From positions 12,878 through 68,685 of the forward strand of contig CATNDT010000001.1 in the NCBI GenBank assembly GCA_950097035.1: a DNA stretch of 55,808 nt. The letters are read 5' to 3'. The notes below the pieces were generated by a model. That model was not told where the DNA came from and did no database searches. It saw only the letters and a list, made by a program, of their open reading frames with translations. The DNA comes from an uncultured Oscillibacter sp. (GTDB lineage Bacteria > Bacillota > Clostridia > Oscillospirales > Oscillospiraceae). The position numbers and the translations under genes are program-made. This document shows positions 25,964 to 35,320 of the stretch, piece after piece. Within the stretch, counting starts at the first letter, position 1. Each line of letters begins with the position of its first letter.

Positions 25964-27691
25964 ATGAAGAAACTGTTTTTAGCCCTGATCCTCGCGCTGG
26001 CGCTGACGGCGGGGCTGTCCGCCACGGCGCTGGCGGAGGAGCTGGACACGATGAGCCGCGACCCACCTGACGAAATGGTGGAGGCTGACCTCATCTGGGA
26101 GGAGTTTCTCCCGGACCCGGACTGTCTGCCGGACAATGAGGAGATTTTTGCCGCCTATGTCCAGCGAGAGTTCGAGCGAGAACTCTACGGCGAAGTCTCC
26201 ACCTTCGGCACAGCCGCCGGAAACCGGCTCTCCGGGCTGGAAAAGGCTGTATATGATGACCTGAAGGTTCAGCTTACCCAAGTGGCGGACGGGGGCAGTT
26301 CCTCCACGGCGCTTGCCGTGACCGCAGACCTCAGCAGTCTGACCTGGACGAAAGAGCAGCTTGGCGTCAGCACCATTGTCTCCGGCGGCAGCCTTACATC
26401 TGAGGCGCAGGCCGCCGTGGCGGAGAAGTTCAGCCAAGCGCTGGACACGAAAGCACTGCTGAGCTGCCTGCTGGCCGACTGCCCCTACGAACTGTACTGG
26501 TTTGATAAAACAGCGGGCATCCAGACCGGCTACAGTATGTCCGGCAACAGTACGAAAATCAGCATTACCGGCGTCACGGTGTCCTTTTCGGTAGCCTCGG
26601 CCTATGGCAGCGGCTACACCGCCGATATTGCCAAGACCGGCGCCACCAAAAGCGCCATTGTCAACGCCAAAGCCATTGTGACAGCCAATGCCGGAAAGAC
26701 GGACCGAGAGAAGTTGGATGCCTACCGGTCCAAGATCTGCGAGCTGGTGTCCTACAACCACTCCACGGCTGGCGCAGCCTACGGCGATCCCTGGCAGCTC
26801 ATTTATGTCTTTGACGGCAACAACAGCACCAATGTAGTCTGCGAGGGCTACGCCAAGGCATTCCAGTATCTCTGCGACCTGTCCGACTTTGAGGGAGATG
26901 TCACCTGCTATACGGTTTCCGGTCAGATGACCGGCGGTACCGGCTCAGGCGGCCATATGTGGAATGTGGTAAGACTGGAGGGTCGAAATCTCCTGGTGGA
27001 TGTCACCAACTGCGACACGGGCGCCATTGGCGCACCCGACAAGCTGTTTTTGACCGCCGTAGCCGGGACCGACAGCGGCAGAACTCACACCTTTCCCATC
27101 AACAGCACCAATGTGGTCTTTACCTACGATGAGAGCCAAAAGGATCTGTTCTGCAACGGCTATCTGGCTCTGACCCCCACCGGCGTGTCGAGTCCCGGTG
27201 CGGTACAGCTCCGCTTCACCGCCTATGACACCGATACGCCGGCGCTGCTGAAGCTCTATCAGGGCGGCGTTGTGAAGTATTCCAAAGCCTGCTCGGCGAC
27301 AGGCTCCGGCGGGCTGGCGGCGAATGTGGTCCAGTTTACCGATGTGGCCGCCGGCACCTACGACCTGGTGATCTCCAAATCCGGCTGCCTGAACTACACT
27401 GTGCAGAATGTAGTTGTTCCGGCGGAAGGGCTTGACCTCACAAGTCACAGCAATCCGGCGGTCAGCGACATACAGCTTTTGTGTGGCGATGTGAACGGGG
27501 ACGGAAAAATTAACGAATCTGATGTATCCGTTATCCGCTACTCGAGCAACATCAATAAACAGATCGCCGAGGTTGCCAATCAGCTAACCGATGTGAATGG
27601 AGACGGAAAAGTGAACGAGTCAGATGTTTCCGTTGTCCGCTATTCCACCCATATCAACAAGAGCGACACAAACTGCTTTTATTACTTTTAG
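25964..27691 (+). CDS. secreted transglutaminase-like protein with dockerin
   Basis: A 575-aa exported protein with a signal peptide (LFLALILALALTAGL, cleavage after LAE/ALA). Its transglutaminase-like papain fold covers about residues 230-370, with Cys in VVCEGYAKAF, His in GGHMWNVV and Asp in LLVDVTNCD. All three catalytic residues are in order, so a protease or transglutaminase activity on surface proteins or wall peptides is possible. A beta-sandwich and two dockerin repeats (GDVNGDGKINESDVSVIRY, DVNGDGKVNESDVSVVRY) end the protein, as in its neighbour. It lies 14 nt after the beta-helix gene and 11 nt before the SLH gene, so it belongs to one operon. Confidence 0.87.
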   Translation: MKKLFLALILALALTAGLSATALAEELDTMSRDPPDEMVEADLIWEEFLPDPDCLPDNEEIFAAYVQREFERELYGEVSTFGTAAGNRLSGLEKAVYDDLKVQLTQVADGGSSSTALAVTADLSSLTWTKEQLGVSTIVSGGSLTSEAQAAVAEKFSQALDTKALLSCLLADCPYELYWFDKTAGIQTGYSMSGNSTKISITGVTVSFSVASAYGSGYTADIAKTGATKSAIVNAKAIVTANAGKTDREKLDAYRSKICELVSYNHSTAGAAYGDPWQLIYVFDGNNSTNVVCEGYAKAFQYLCDLSDFEGDVTCYTVSGQMTGGTGSGGHMWNVVRLEGRNLLVDVTNCDTGAIGAPDKLFLTAVAGTDSGRTHTFPINSTNVVFTYDESQKDLFCNGYLALTPTGVSSPGAVQLRFTAYDTDTPALLKLYQGGVVKYSKACSATGSGGLAANVVQFTDVAAGTYDLVISKSGCLNYTVQNVVVPAEGLDLTSHSNPAVSDIQLLCGDVNGDGKINESDVSVIRYSSNINKQIAEVANQLTDVNGDGKVNESDVSVVRYSTHINKSDTNCFYYF

Positions 27692-27702
27692 GAGGCGTAA
27701 GT

Positions 27703-30700
27703 ATGAGGAAAAGATTTCTGGCCATCCTGCTTGTCTGCATGATGGTCGTCGGAATGCTTCCGACGACCGCGCTGGCGGCGGGCACGGCCGAAAACAATAC
27801 GGTGAAGGTGGAGCTGGTAAAGGACAGCACGACCTTCTCCGGCAAGGAAGTCCTGCGCGTGGACTTCTATGCCAAGTCCGGCACGGATACGCCGAATAAC
27901 CATATGGTGTATCTAAAGTACGACGCTACAAAGATGGCACAGCTATCTAATAGCGACGGAAGTGACGTAAGTTCGTATTTAACAAATTTCTCTACAAACT
28001 TTGGCGATAGTTTATCCGCAAATAATTATGTTACATCAGGGTTCGGCGGGGGAACCGCCGAAGTAATGGTTTATGCAGTAATTAAAGAAAACACAGGTTA
28101 TATTTGCTGGAAAGTAACGGAAAAAGGAAACCCTGATCCTTTTTCCGACTATACCCGTATCAGTTCCATCTTCTTTGGACTGAAGGAAGGCACCTCGTTT
28201 GATGCTCTGCCTTCCGATATCATCGGCTACTCCGACCCTAAAGAGGACGACAGCATCACCGCAGCCTCTGTGGCGGCGGAGATCACCGTAAACGGCGGCG
28301 GTGAGGGTAATGTGTTCGTCTATAAGAAAGATGACGGCAGCGCTGACACCATGACCGTCACGCCCACTATCAATGCCGGTGCGGGCGTCACCATCGTCAA
28401 GCCCGAATACTCCGGCGCTGTTTCTGCCCCCTCCGTGAGCAAGAATGTGGGCGGCACCGTGGAACTGAACACGCAGACCATTTCCGGTGAGGATGTTCAG
28501 TACGGTTGGAGCAAGACCAACGATGCCTCCACTGTCGCCAACTGGCAGGATAGCACCACTTTCTCCAGCCTGTCCATTGGGGATACATACTACTTCTTCA
28601 CCCGGGTGAAAGAGAACGGTGACCACCAGGCCAAGGCGTCCACCGGCACCTCTGTCGTGCCTGTTGCCGCTACGCTGACCAGCATCACCATCAGTGGTGA
28701 CACCACGGCCACCGTCCCCACCAAGGATAACACGACCACTGTGAACCTGACCGCTACCGGCAGCTATAACGATAGCACCAGCAGCCCCGTTACCGACTCC
28801 GCCACTTGGAGTATTGATAGCACCTATGACGGCGTGACCGTCGACAAGGGTGTTGTCACCATCCAGCCCTCCGCCGCTGCCGGCTCTGTCACCATCAAAG
28901 CGGAGTGCGGCGGCCAGAGCAATACCCACACCATCACGCTGAGCAAGGCGACCGCCACGCTGACCAAGCTCACCATCAGCGGCAACGACAGCGTCAGCGT
29001 TCCCGGCGAGTACACCTACACCGCCTCCGGCGAGGATCAGTACGGAGAGAGCATTAGTACCGGCTCTGTCACTTGGAGCATTGAAGGCACCGCCCCCACC
29101 GGCGTGTCCATCGGCTCCAGCAACGGCAAGCTGTCCATTACAAACTCCGCTGAAGCGGGCAGCGTGACCATCAAGGCCACTTCCGGTGCTGCGTCCGACA
29201 CCAAGACCGTCACCATTACCAAGGCGGCTTCCGTGGTGGACAGCGTGACTATCAGTGGCGGTGTGTCCAGCCTGACCGTTCCCACCGTGGACGCCATCGG
29301 CGGCTCCAAGTCTGAAAACGCGAGCACCGCGTTTACCGCCGAGCTGAAGGACCAGTACGGCGCCACCATCAGCGGCACCGTGACCTGGAGCGTGTCCGGC
29401 AACCCCGGCGTCACCATCAGTGGCACCGGCCTGCTGAGCATCACCAACGAGGCCACGGACAGCAATGTGACTGTGAAGGCCGAGTGCGGCAGCAAGTCCG
29501 CCACCCAGACCGTATCCGTCACCAAGGCCACCTCCGCTGCCACATTTGTCCAGGTGAGCAAGAGCGGCTCCGCTGTGACCACGGACACCATCATCATTCC
29601 CACCGGCAGCAATACTACGGCTGACTACACCGCTAAGGTCTATGACCAGTTTGGCGCCACATTCAGCGATACTATTAGCTGGAGCATTACCTCTGCTACC
29701 GGCGTATCTGTTTCCAACGGCACTGTGACGGTTGACAGCACCGCTTCTGCGGGCACCGTGACGCTGACCGCTGCCAGCAGCTCCGACAGCAGTAAAAAGG
29801 CTGAAGTGACCATCACCCTGTCCAACAAGCCTGCCCACAATATCGGATCCTTTGCTGAGGCCAGTAAGACCGTCACCTATGGCGATTCCGTCACTGGCCA
29901 GACCGTGACCAGCAGCACCGGCACGGTGAAGTATTCCAGCAGCGATCCCTCCACCGTTGCGGTAAACGAGAACACCGGCGCGCTGACCATCCATAAAGTC
30001 ACCTCCGGCAGTTCCGTCACCATCACCGCGAAGGTGGAAGAGGACGCTACCCATGCCGAGGCTTCCGCGACCTACACCATCACGGTGAATACGAAGGAGC
30101 TGGAGATCACCGGCCTCACCGCCACCGACCGTGACTATGCTGCCGGCGATACCAGCGTGACGCTGACCGGCGGCGAACTGGCCGGCAAGGTCGGTACCGA
30201 TGATGTCTCCGTGACCATGCCCACCACTGGCACGATCTCTGATGCCAACGCCGGCTCCGGCAAGGCTGTTACCGTGACCACGCCCTCTCTGAGCGGCTCG
30301 GCGGCGGGCAACTACACGTTGAAAGCCATCTCCGGCATTACCGTGACCATCAATAAGATCGATCCCGATGTGGGCACCGTCAGCGGGCCTTCCTCTACGA
30401 TTTACACCAGCACCGCGCTGACTGGCATCACCCTGTCCAAGACTGGTACAGCTTCCGGCACTCTGGAGCTGACCGCCGGCCAGACTCTGGTTGTCGGCAC
30501 AAACAGCTACAACTGGACGTTCACTCCCAGCGACAGCACCAACTACAACGCCGTCACCGGCACCGTCAGCTTGACCGTGAATGAGGACACGCTGACCGGT
30601 ATCAGCATCGGCTCCACAACACCCAGCAAGACCAGCTACAAGTTTGGCGAGACCTTTGATCCCGCCGGCCTGACTGTGACCGCCAGCTATTCCAGCGGAG

Positions 30701-32406
30701 CGAGCAAGACCTTGACCAGCAGCGAGTACACCGTTACCAACGGCACCATGACGATGGGCCAGACGGAAGTTACGCTGTCCTACCAGGGCCAGACCTGCAC
30801 CGTCAGCGGCCTCACCGTCAGCAAGGCGGACGCCCCGACGCTGTCCGAGGTGGCCGTGAGCCAGCGGTACACCGTGACCACTGGTGAAAAGGCTCTGGGC
30901 AATGCGGGTATGCCTGCCAATGCAGGTACCTTGACCTATACCAAGGGCAGCGAGTCCAAGACCGGCTCTGTCACCGTCAGCAGCTGGGCTGTGGATACCA
31001 ACGGCAAGGTGACCTACACCCTGTCCGGCGGCGCGGCGGGCGACACCGTAACCCTGTCTGTGACCATCAGATCCACCAACTATGGGGACACCACCGTCAA
31101 TGTGAAGATCACGCTGACGGATAAGGAGACCCCCACCGCGAATGCCAACAACATCACCGTGACCTACACCGGCTCCGACGTCCCCGCCAGCGCCATTACC
31201 GGCACCACCAGCGTGGATGGTGCCTGGAGCTGGAAGACCACCGCACCCAAGAACGTGGCGGACAGCGGCAGCCATACCGTGGTGTTCACCCCCAACGATG
31301 CCAGCGCCTATGAGATCGTTGAGGACACCATCACCGTGACCATCAACAAGGCCACGCCCACCGGAACCCCGACCTACACCGCCATCACTACCAGCGGCAA
31401 GACCCTGGGCGACGCGGCCCTGGCCGTGGGCAGCATCACTCCCGCGGGCGGCTCTATTGCATGGGATCTGGGCGACAGCCATACCGTTGCGGCCAACACT
31501 TCTTACAACTGGACTTATACACCGGCGGACACGGCCAACTACAACAATCTGACCGGCTCCATTGAGCTTTGGCACAAGTCCACCGGCGGCGGTGGCGGTG
31601 GCGGCGGAAGCTACACCCCCACCTACAGCGTGACCGTTGACAAGACTGAAAACGGCAGCGTTACCGTCAGCCCCAAGAATGCCTCCAAGGGCTCCGCTGT
31701 TACCATCACTGTGAAACCCGACAAGGGCTATGAGCTGGACACCCTGCGCGTCACCGACAAGAACGGCGCCCGGGTCAAGGTCACCGAGAAGAGCGACGGC
31801 AAGTTCACCTTCACCATGCCTGGCTCTAAGGTCACTGTTGAGGCCACCTTCGAGGAGATCGAGCCGGAGCAGCCCGTGGTCAAGAATCCCTTTGTGGATG
31901 TGAAAGCGGGTGACTATTTCTATGACGCGGTGCTGTGGGCCGTTGAGAACGGCGTTACCTCTGGCACCTCTGCCACTACATTCAGTCCCAACGCACCTTG
32001 CACCCGTGCCCAGGCGGTCACCTTCCTGTGGAGGGCTGCCGGATCTCCCGCCCCCAAGAGCATGAACAGCTTTGCCGATGTCCCCGCGGATGCCTACTAT
32101 GCCAAAGCGGTGGCCTGGGCCGTTGAGAACGGCATCACCAGCGGTACGGGCGGCGGTAAGTTCAGCCCCAACGCTACTTGTACCCGCGCTCAGATCGTCA
32201 CCTTCCTGTACCGTGCGGCGGGAAGCCCTGCGGTCAGCGGAGGAAGTGTATTCAGCGATGTAAAGGCCGGCGCTTACTATGCCGACGCGGTCACATGGGC
32301 GGCGAACAAGGGCATCACTGGCGGGATCGGCAATGGCCTGTTCGGTTCGGATAACAACTGCACCCGCGCCCAGATCGTCACCTTCCTCTATCGGTATGTG
32401 GAATAA
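27703..32406 (+). CDS. large SLH-anchored surface protein with Ig-like repeats
   Basis: A 1567-aa surface protein. The signal peptide is residues 1-25. Residues 30-205 form a beta-rich domain with cohesin-like features (VEL, RVDFYAK, VYLKYDATKM, ISSIFFGLKEG). Many bacterial Ig-like domains follow (Big_2 type LTSITISGD, MBG type, Big_3 type LTGISIGSTTPSKTSYKFGETFD). A glycine linker and an InlB-like B-repeat (about 1307-1388) come next, and three SLH motifs (from about 1397, 1457 and 1517; CTRAQ signatures) anchor it to wall polymer. If the N-terminus is a cohesin, it would hold the two dockerin proteins encoded upstream; that part is inference. Codons 67-148 are markedly AT-rich compared with the rest. 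Confidence 0.88.
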   Translation: MRKRFLAILLVCMMVVGMLPTTALAAGTAENNTVKVELVKDSTTFSGKEVLRVDFYAKSGTDTPNNHMVYLKYDATKMAQLSNSDGSDVSSYLTNFSTNFGDSLSANNYVTSGFGGGTAEVMVYAVIKENTGYICWKVTEKGNPDPFSDYTRISSIFFGLKEGTSFDALPSDIIGYSDPKEDDSITAASVAAEITVNGGGEGNVFVYKKDDGSADTMTVTPTINAGAGVTIVKPEYSGAVSAPSVSKNVGGTVELNTQTISGEDVQYGWSKTNDASTVANWQDSTTFSSLSIGDTYYFFTRVKENGDHQAKASTGTSVVPVAATLTSITISGDTTATVPTKDNTTTVNLTATGSYNDSTSSPVTDSATWSIDSTYDGVTVDKGVVTIQPSAAAGSVTIKAECGGQSNTHTITLSKATATLTKLTISGNDSVSVPGEYTYTASGEDQYGESISTGSVTWSIEGTAPTGVSIGSSNGKLSITNSAEAGSVTIKATSGAASDTKTVTITKAASVVDSVTISGGVSSLTVPTVDAIGGSKSENASTAFTAELKDQYGATISGTVTWSVSGNPGVTISGTGLLSITNEATDSNVTVKAECGSKSATQTVSVTKATSAATFVQVSKSGSAVTTDTIIIPTGSNTTADYTAKVYDQFGATFSDTISWSITSATGVSVSNGTVTVDSTASAGTVTLTAASSSDSSKKAEVTITLSNKPAHNIGSFAEASKTVTYGDSVTGQTVTSSTGTVKYSSSDPSTVAVNENTGALTIHKVTSGSSVTITAKVEEDATHAEASATYTITVNTKELEITGLTATDRDYAAGDTSVTLTGGELAGKVGTDDVSVTMPTTGTISDANAGSGKAVTVTTPSLSGSAAGNYTLKAISGITVTINKIDPDVGTVSGPSSTIYTSTALTGITLSKTGTASGTLELTAGQTLVVGTNSYNWTFTPSDSTNYNAVTGTVSLTVNEDTLTGISIGSTTPSKTSYKFGETFDPAGLTVTASYSSGASKTLTSSEYTVTNGTMTMGQTEVTLSYQGQTCTVSGLTVSKADAPTLSEVAVSQRYTVTTGEKALGNAGMPANAGTLTYTKGSESKTGSVTVSSWAVDTNGKVTYTLSGGAAGDTVTLSVTIRSTNYGDTTVNVKITLTDKETPTANANNITVTYTGSDVPASAITGTTSVDGAWSWKTTAPKNVADSGSHTVVFTPNDASAYEIVEDTITVTINKATPTGTPTYTAITTSGKTLGDAALAVGSITPAGGSIAWDLGDSHTVAANTSYNWTYTPADTANYNNLTGSIELWHKSTGGGGGGGGSYTPTYSVTVDKTENGSVTVSPKNASKGSAVTITVKPDKGYELDTLRVTDKNGARVKVTEKSDGKFTFTMPGSKVTVEATFEEIEPEQPVVKNPFVDVKAGDYFYDAVLWAVENGVTSGTSATTFSPNAPCTRAQAVTFLWRAAGSPAPKSMNSFADVPADAYYAKAVAWAVENGITSGTGGGKFSPNATCTRAQIVTFLYRAAGSPAVSGGSVFSDVKAGAYYADAVTWAANKGITGGIGNGLFGSDNNCTRAQIVTFLYRYVE

Positions 32407-32425
32407 TAACAGGATATTCTTACCA

Positions 32426-32456
32426 AGCGGAGCGGCAAATGCCGCTCCGCTTTTTT
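32426..32456 (+). terminator. intrinsic terminator after the SLH gene
   Basis: AGCGGAGCGGCA pairs with TGCCGCTCCGCT over 2 nt, followed by six T. It lies 17 nt before operator copy c. Confidence 0.93.
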
Positions 32457-32473
32457 GCGTTTTGTCCGAAAAA

Positions 32474-32518
32474 CTACCCGCTGCGGGTAGGGCACAAAAC
32501 AGCGGCACCCGGTAAAAT
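32474..32518 (+). promoter_or_regulatory. regulon operator and promoter, copy c
   Basis: CTACCCGCTGCGGGTAG (32474-32490), 22 nt, then TAAAAT (32513-32518); the predicted start is near 32525. It drives the 14-kb envelope operon. The operator core is identical to copy a. Confidence 0.8.
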
Positions 32519-32571
32519 GAAACCATAGTAGAGCGCAGAGAAACAAAAACAGAAAGAAAAGAGGTGTCGTC

Positions 32572-32625
32572 ATGCAAGTAACTGCAAACAGGAAAATGAT
32601 GATGTCAAGGTGTGCCGTGAGATGA
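32572..32625 (+). CDS. 17-aa upstream ORF coupled to a lipoprotein gene
   Basis: The ATG has a good ribosome site (AAGAGGTG) and the frame reads 17 codons (MQVTANRKMMMSRCAVR). It stops in ATGA, where the lipoprotein ATG begins. It is the first translated frame after operator copy c. It may be a leader peptide that sets translation of the operon, or it may be chance; the sequence gives no other clue. Confidence 0.4.
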   Translation: MQVTANRKMMMSRCAVR

Positions 32626-33956
32626 AACGAGTATGGATGTCTATGCTGGCCTTGCTGTTGGCGCTCTGCCTGACGGCCTGCGGCGGCACCCCCGGCGGCG
32701 GAGAAGAAGGGCCGCCCGAGTCTCCTGATGACACAGCGACCTCCGCCCCTCCGTCCGACCATAACTCCGACAGTTCATTGGGCGGTACCTATTGGACGGC
32801 TGTACAGCACGAGTCCTACAACGATCTCTTTGATCGCACAGAGGTGAGCCAGATGCCCACGGAGCGGTGGTGGGCCGATCTCTTTCTCAACGAGGACGGA
32901 ACGGCGCAATTCCGTGAGGTCCTGGGCGACAGCTTTAACAGCTATCTGGGCAGCGGGACCTGGTGGCTCGGCGCGGATCACACCCTGCGGCTGACAAGTT
33001 CGGACGGCGATGAAGATGGTGAGATGAATGGCCGCATTGAAGATGGCCGCATCATTTTGGAATCCTTCTATGGGGACCGGTTCTATTTTGAAAAAGCGGA
33101 GCGGCCGGGCCCGGGCGGCGAACTGTGCATCGCAAATCTGCATGGGACATGGCACATGACCACAGGCGAGGTGGAGGGCTGGAGCTATAACGCCCGGGAA
33201 GAAGGCCTGGCCTCCACGCTGGTTTTTGAAAGCAGGTGGAGCGACGCCATCGAGGGATATGTACTGAGCGCGGATTATTACTTCGCGAACTTTCTGGATA
33301 CGGATGAGCCGGAATACCGGCAGGAAGCCGAGCTTCGGACGGAGCTGCTGGAGGAACCGCTGTTCCACGGCCTCTCCAACGAGCTTTGGAGCGTCCGGCT
33401 CTTTCACGATGATACCGGCGCGGAGTTCTTTCTCACGCTGACCGATCCGGATACGCTGTATCTCCAGGAGCATTACGAGACGGACGGCGCTCCGGCGGTC
33501 CGCACGGCGGTCTACCAGCGGGTAGACGCATTCCTGCCGGAAACGCTGCAGACGGCTTTGTATGAGGAGCCTTCTGACTGCCTGACCTTCTACTGGCCCA
33601 ACCCACCGGACGATGTATCCGCATGGCTGGAGGTACTGCCGGTCACAAAGCTGGAGCCGGATGGACTGGACAGGCTGCTGGTGGTGGGGCGCTGGTATGA
33701 AACACAGATCCGGTTCTGTACGGGCGAGCCCCTGTGGGATGACAGCGGACGGCTTCTGGATTGGGTCACGGACGAGATCCTGTACGACGAAACGCTCAAC
33801 ATTGATGAGCCTCGGTGGTTTTCCCTGACGATCCCGGAAGGCGTACCGAACCTGTGCCTGCACATCAAGCGCTCCTGGGAGGATTTTTGGTACCTCTGGC
33901 CCATCACCGACACAAACGGGTATCTGGTGGATGGGTGGACATTCCTGACACCATAA
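32622..33956 (+). CDS. lipoprotein of unknown function, first in the envelope operon
   Basis: A 444-aa lipoprotein (LCLTAC lipobox, Cys about residue 19) with a Pro/Ser/Asp-rich spacer to residue 45 and then an acidic, Trp-rich beta-rich extracellular domain (about 400 residues, repeated GTWWLG/GTWHMT segments of lipocalin or META-like character). No catalytic motif. The ATG at 32622 has AAGGTG nine bases upstream; the track GTG at 32610 falls in that site. It is directly controlled by operator copy c and is followed 29 nt later by the SPFH gene. Confidence 0.75.
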   Translation: MKRVWMSMLALLLALCLTACGGTPGGGEEGPPESPDDTATSAPPSDHNSDSSLGGTYWTAVQHESYNDLFDRTEVSQMPTERWWADLFLNEDGTAQFREVLGDSFNSYLGSGTWWLGADHTLRLTSSDGDEDGEMNGRIEDGRIILESFYGDRFYFEKAERPGPGGELCIANLHGTWHMTTGEVEGWSYNAREEGLASTLVFESRWSDAIEGYVLSADYYFANFLDTDEPEYRQEAELRTELLEEPLFHGLSNELWSVRLFHDDTGAEFFLTLTDPDTLYLQEHYETDGAPAVRTAVYQRVDAFLPETLQTALYEEPSDCLTFYWPNPPDDVSAWLEVLPVTKLEPDGLDRLLVVGRWYETQIRFCTGEPLWDDSGRLLDWVTDEILYDETLNIDEPRWFSLTIPEGVPNLCLHIKRSWEDFWYLWPITDTNGYLVDGWTFLTP

Positions 33957-33985
33957 CAAAATAAAACAAGAGAGGAGATCGCATT

Positions 33986-35320
33986 ATGGGACTGATCAAA
34001 GCTGCATTGGGCGCAGCCGGCGGCGTGATGGCCGACCAGTGGAAGGAATTCTTTTACTGTGAAGCCATCCCCGCGGATGTGCTGGCGGTAAAGGGAAAGA
34101 AGAAGGCCACAGGCCGCTCCAGCAACACCAAGGGGGATGATAACATCATCACCAATGGCTCTGTCATCACCGTGGCCAACGGCCAGTGTATGCTCATCGT
34201 GGAGCAGGGCAAGGTGGTGGATATGTGCGCCGAGCCGGGCGAGTACACCTACGATATGTCCACCGAGCCCAGCCTCTTCACCGGCGATCTGGGGGAATCC
34301 ATCAAGGGCGTGTTCCAGAACATCGGCAAGCGTTTCACCTTCGGCGGAGAGGCCCCCAAGGACCAGCGCATCTACTATTTCAATACCAAGGAGCTCACCG
34401 GCAACAAGTACGGAACCCCCAGCCCCGTCCCCTTCCGGGTGGTGGACCAGCGGGCGGGTATCGACATCGATATCGCCATCCGCTGCTTCGGCGAGTACAG
34501 CATCCGCCTGAAAAACCCTATGCTGTTCTATACCAATGTCTGCGGCAACGTCAGCGAGGACTTTAAGACCGAGCAGATCGCGGGGCAGATGAAGACGGAG
34601 TTGCTCACCGCCCTGCAGCCCGCATTCGCAAAAATCTCGGAAATGGGTATCCGTTACTCCTCTCTCCCCGGCCACACCCTGGAGCTGGCAGAAGCCCTCA
34701 ACGAGCAGCTCTCCTCCCGGTGGCGGGACCTGCGGGGCATGGAGATCGTTTCCTTTGGCGTCTCCAGCGTCAAGGCCAATGAGGAAGACGAGCAGATGAT
34801 TAAGGAGCTGCAGCGCAACGCGGCCTTTATGGACCCCACCCGGGCGGCGGCCCATCTGGTGGGCGCACAGGCCAGCGCCATGCAGTCCGCGGCCAGCAAC
34901 CCCAATGCCGGTCCCGCTATGGCTTTTATGGGCATGGGGATGGCTGGACAGATGGGCGGCATGAACGCCCAGAATCTCTATCAGATGGGCGCGCAGCAGC
35001 AGGCTCAGCCCGCACCCGCACCTGTACCCACGCCTCCGCCTGCCGCCCCTGGCTGGACCTGCGCCTGCGGACAAAGCGGCATCACCGGAAAATTCTGCCC
35101 GGAGTGCGGCAAGCCCCGGCCCGCAGCGGACGGCTGGACCTGTTCCTGCGGCGCGGTGAACAAAGGGAAATTCTGCGCGGAGTGCGGGGCGAAAAAGCCC
35201 GCCGGCGTGCCCCAGTACAAATGCGACAAATGCGGCTGGGAGCCGGATGATCCCGCCCATCCGCCCAAGTTCTGCCCGGAGTGCGGCGATCCCTTTGACG
35301 ATGGCGATGTGCAGGGATGA
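33986..35320 (+). CDS. SPFH-domain protein with zinc ribbons (YdjI-like)
   Basis: A 444-aa protein with an SPFH/virion-core domain (about residues 20-290), a helical, Met/Gly/Gln-rich linker and three C-terminal zinc ribbons (CACG..CPEC, CSCG..CAEC, CDKC..CPEC). B. subtilis YdjI, a partner of a PspA-type membrane-stress system, has the same SPFH type; the extra ribbons are common in clostridial homologues. It should act on the inner face of the membrane. GAGGAG precedes the ATG. Together with the TFIIB-type ribbon and TPM genes further on it forms a ydjGHI-like set without pspA. It overlaps the next gene by ATGA. Confidence 0.87.
   Translation: MGLIKAALGAAGGVMADQWKEFFYCEAIPADVLAVKGKKKATGRSSNTKGDDNIITNGSVITVANGQCMLIVEQGKVVDMCAEPGEYTYDMSTEPSLFTGDLGESIKGVFQNIGKRFTFGGEAPKDQRIYYFNTKELTGNKYGTPSPVPFRVVDQRAGIDIDIAIRCFGEYSIRLKNPMLFYTNVCGNVSEDFKTEQIAGQMKTELLTALQPAFAKISEMGIRYSSLPGHTLELAEALNEQLSSRWRDLRGMEIVSFGVSSVKANEEDEQMIKELQRNAAFMDPTRAAAHLVGAQASAMQSAASNPNAGPAMAFMGMGMAGQMGGMNAQNLYQMGAQQQAQPAPAPVPTPPPAAPGWTCACGQSGITGKFCPECGKPRPAADGWTCSCGAVNKGKFCAECGAKKPAGVPQYKCDKCGWEPDDPAHPPKFCPECGDPFDDGDVQG

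Noticed and set aside
24738-26066. 442-aa minus-strand ORF over the dockerin gene
   Set aside because: It crosses the intergenic gap between two well-supported genes and shows no domain.
28680-31600. Tandem DNA repeats or a CRISPR-like array in the SLH gene
   Set aside because: The repeats are degenerate protein-domain repeats in frame, with no constant short repeat and spacer units. No CRISPR array is present in the window.
28036-32577. 1513-aa ORF on the minus strand opposite the SLH protein gene
   Set aside because: It is a codon-bias shadow of a Thr/Ser/Gly-rich coding strand. The product is Gly/His/Ala-rich with no domain, no ribosome site was found, and the plus-strand protein has clear Ig-like and SLH domains.
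33590-35260. 556-aa minus-strand ORF over the lipoprotein and SPFH genes
   Set aside because: It is antisense to two genes with clear domains, low in complexity and without a ribosome site.
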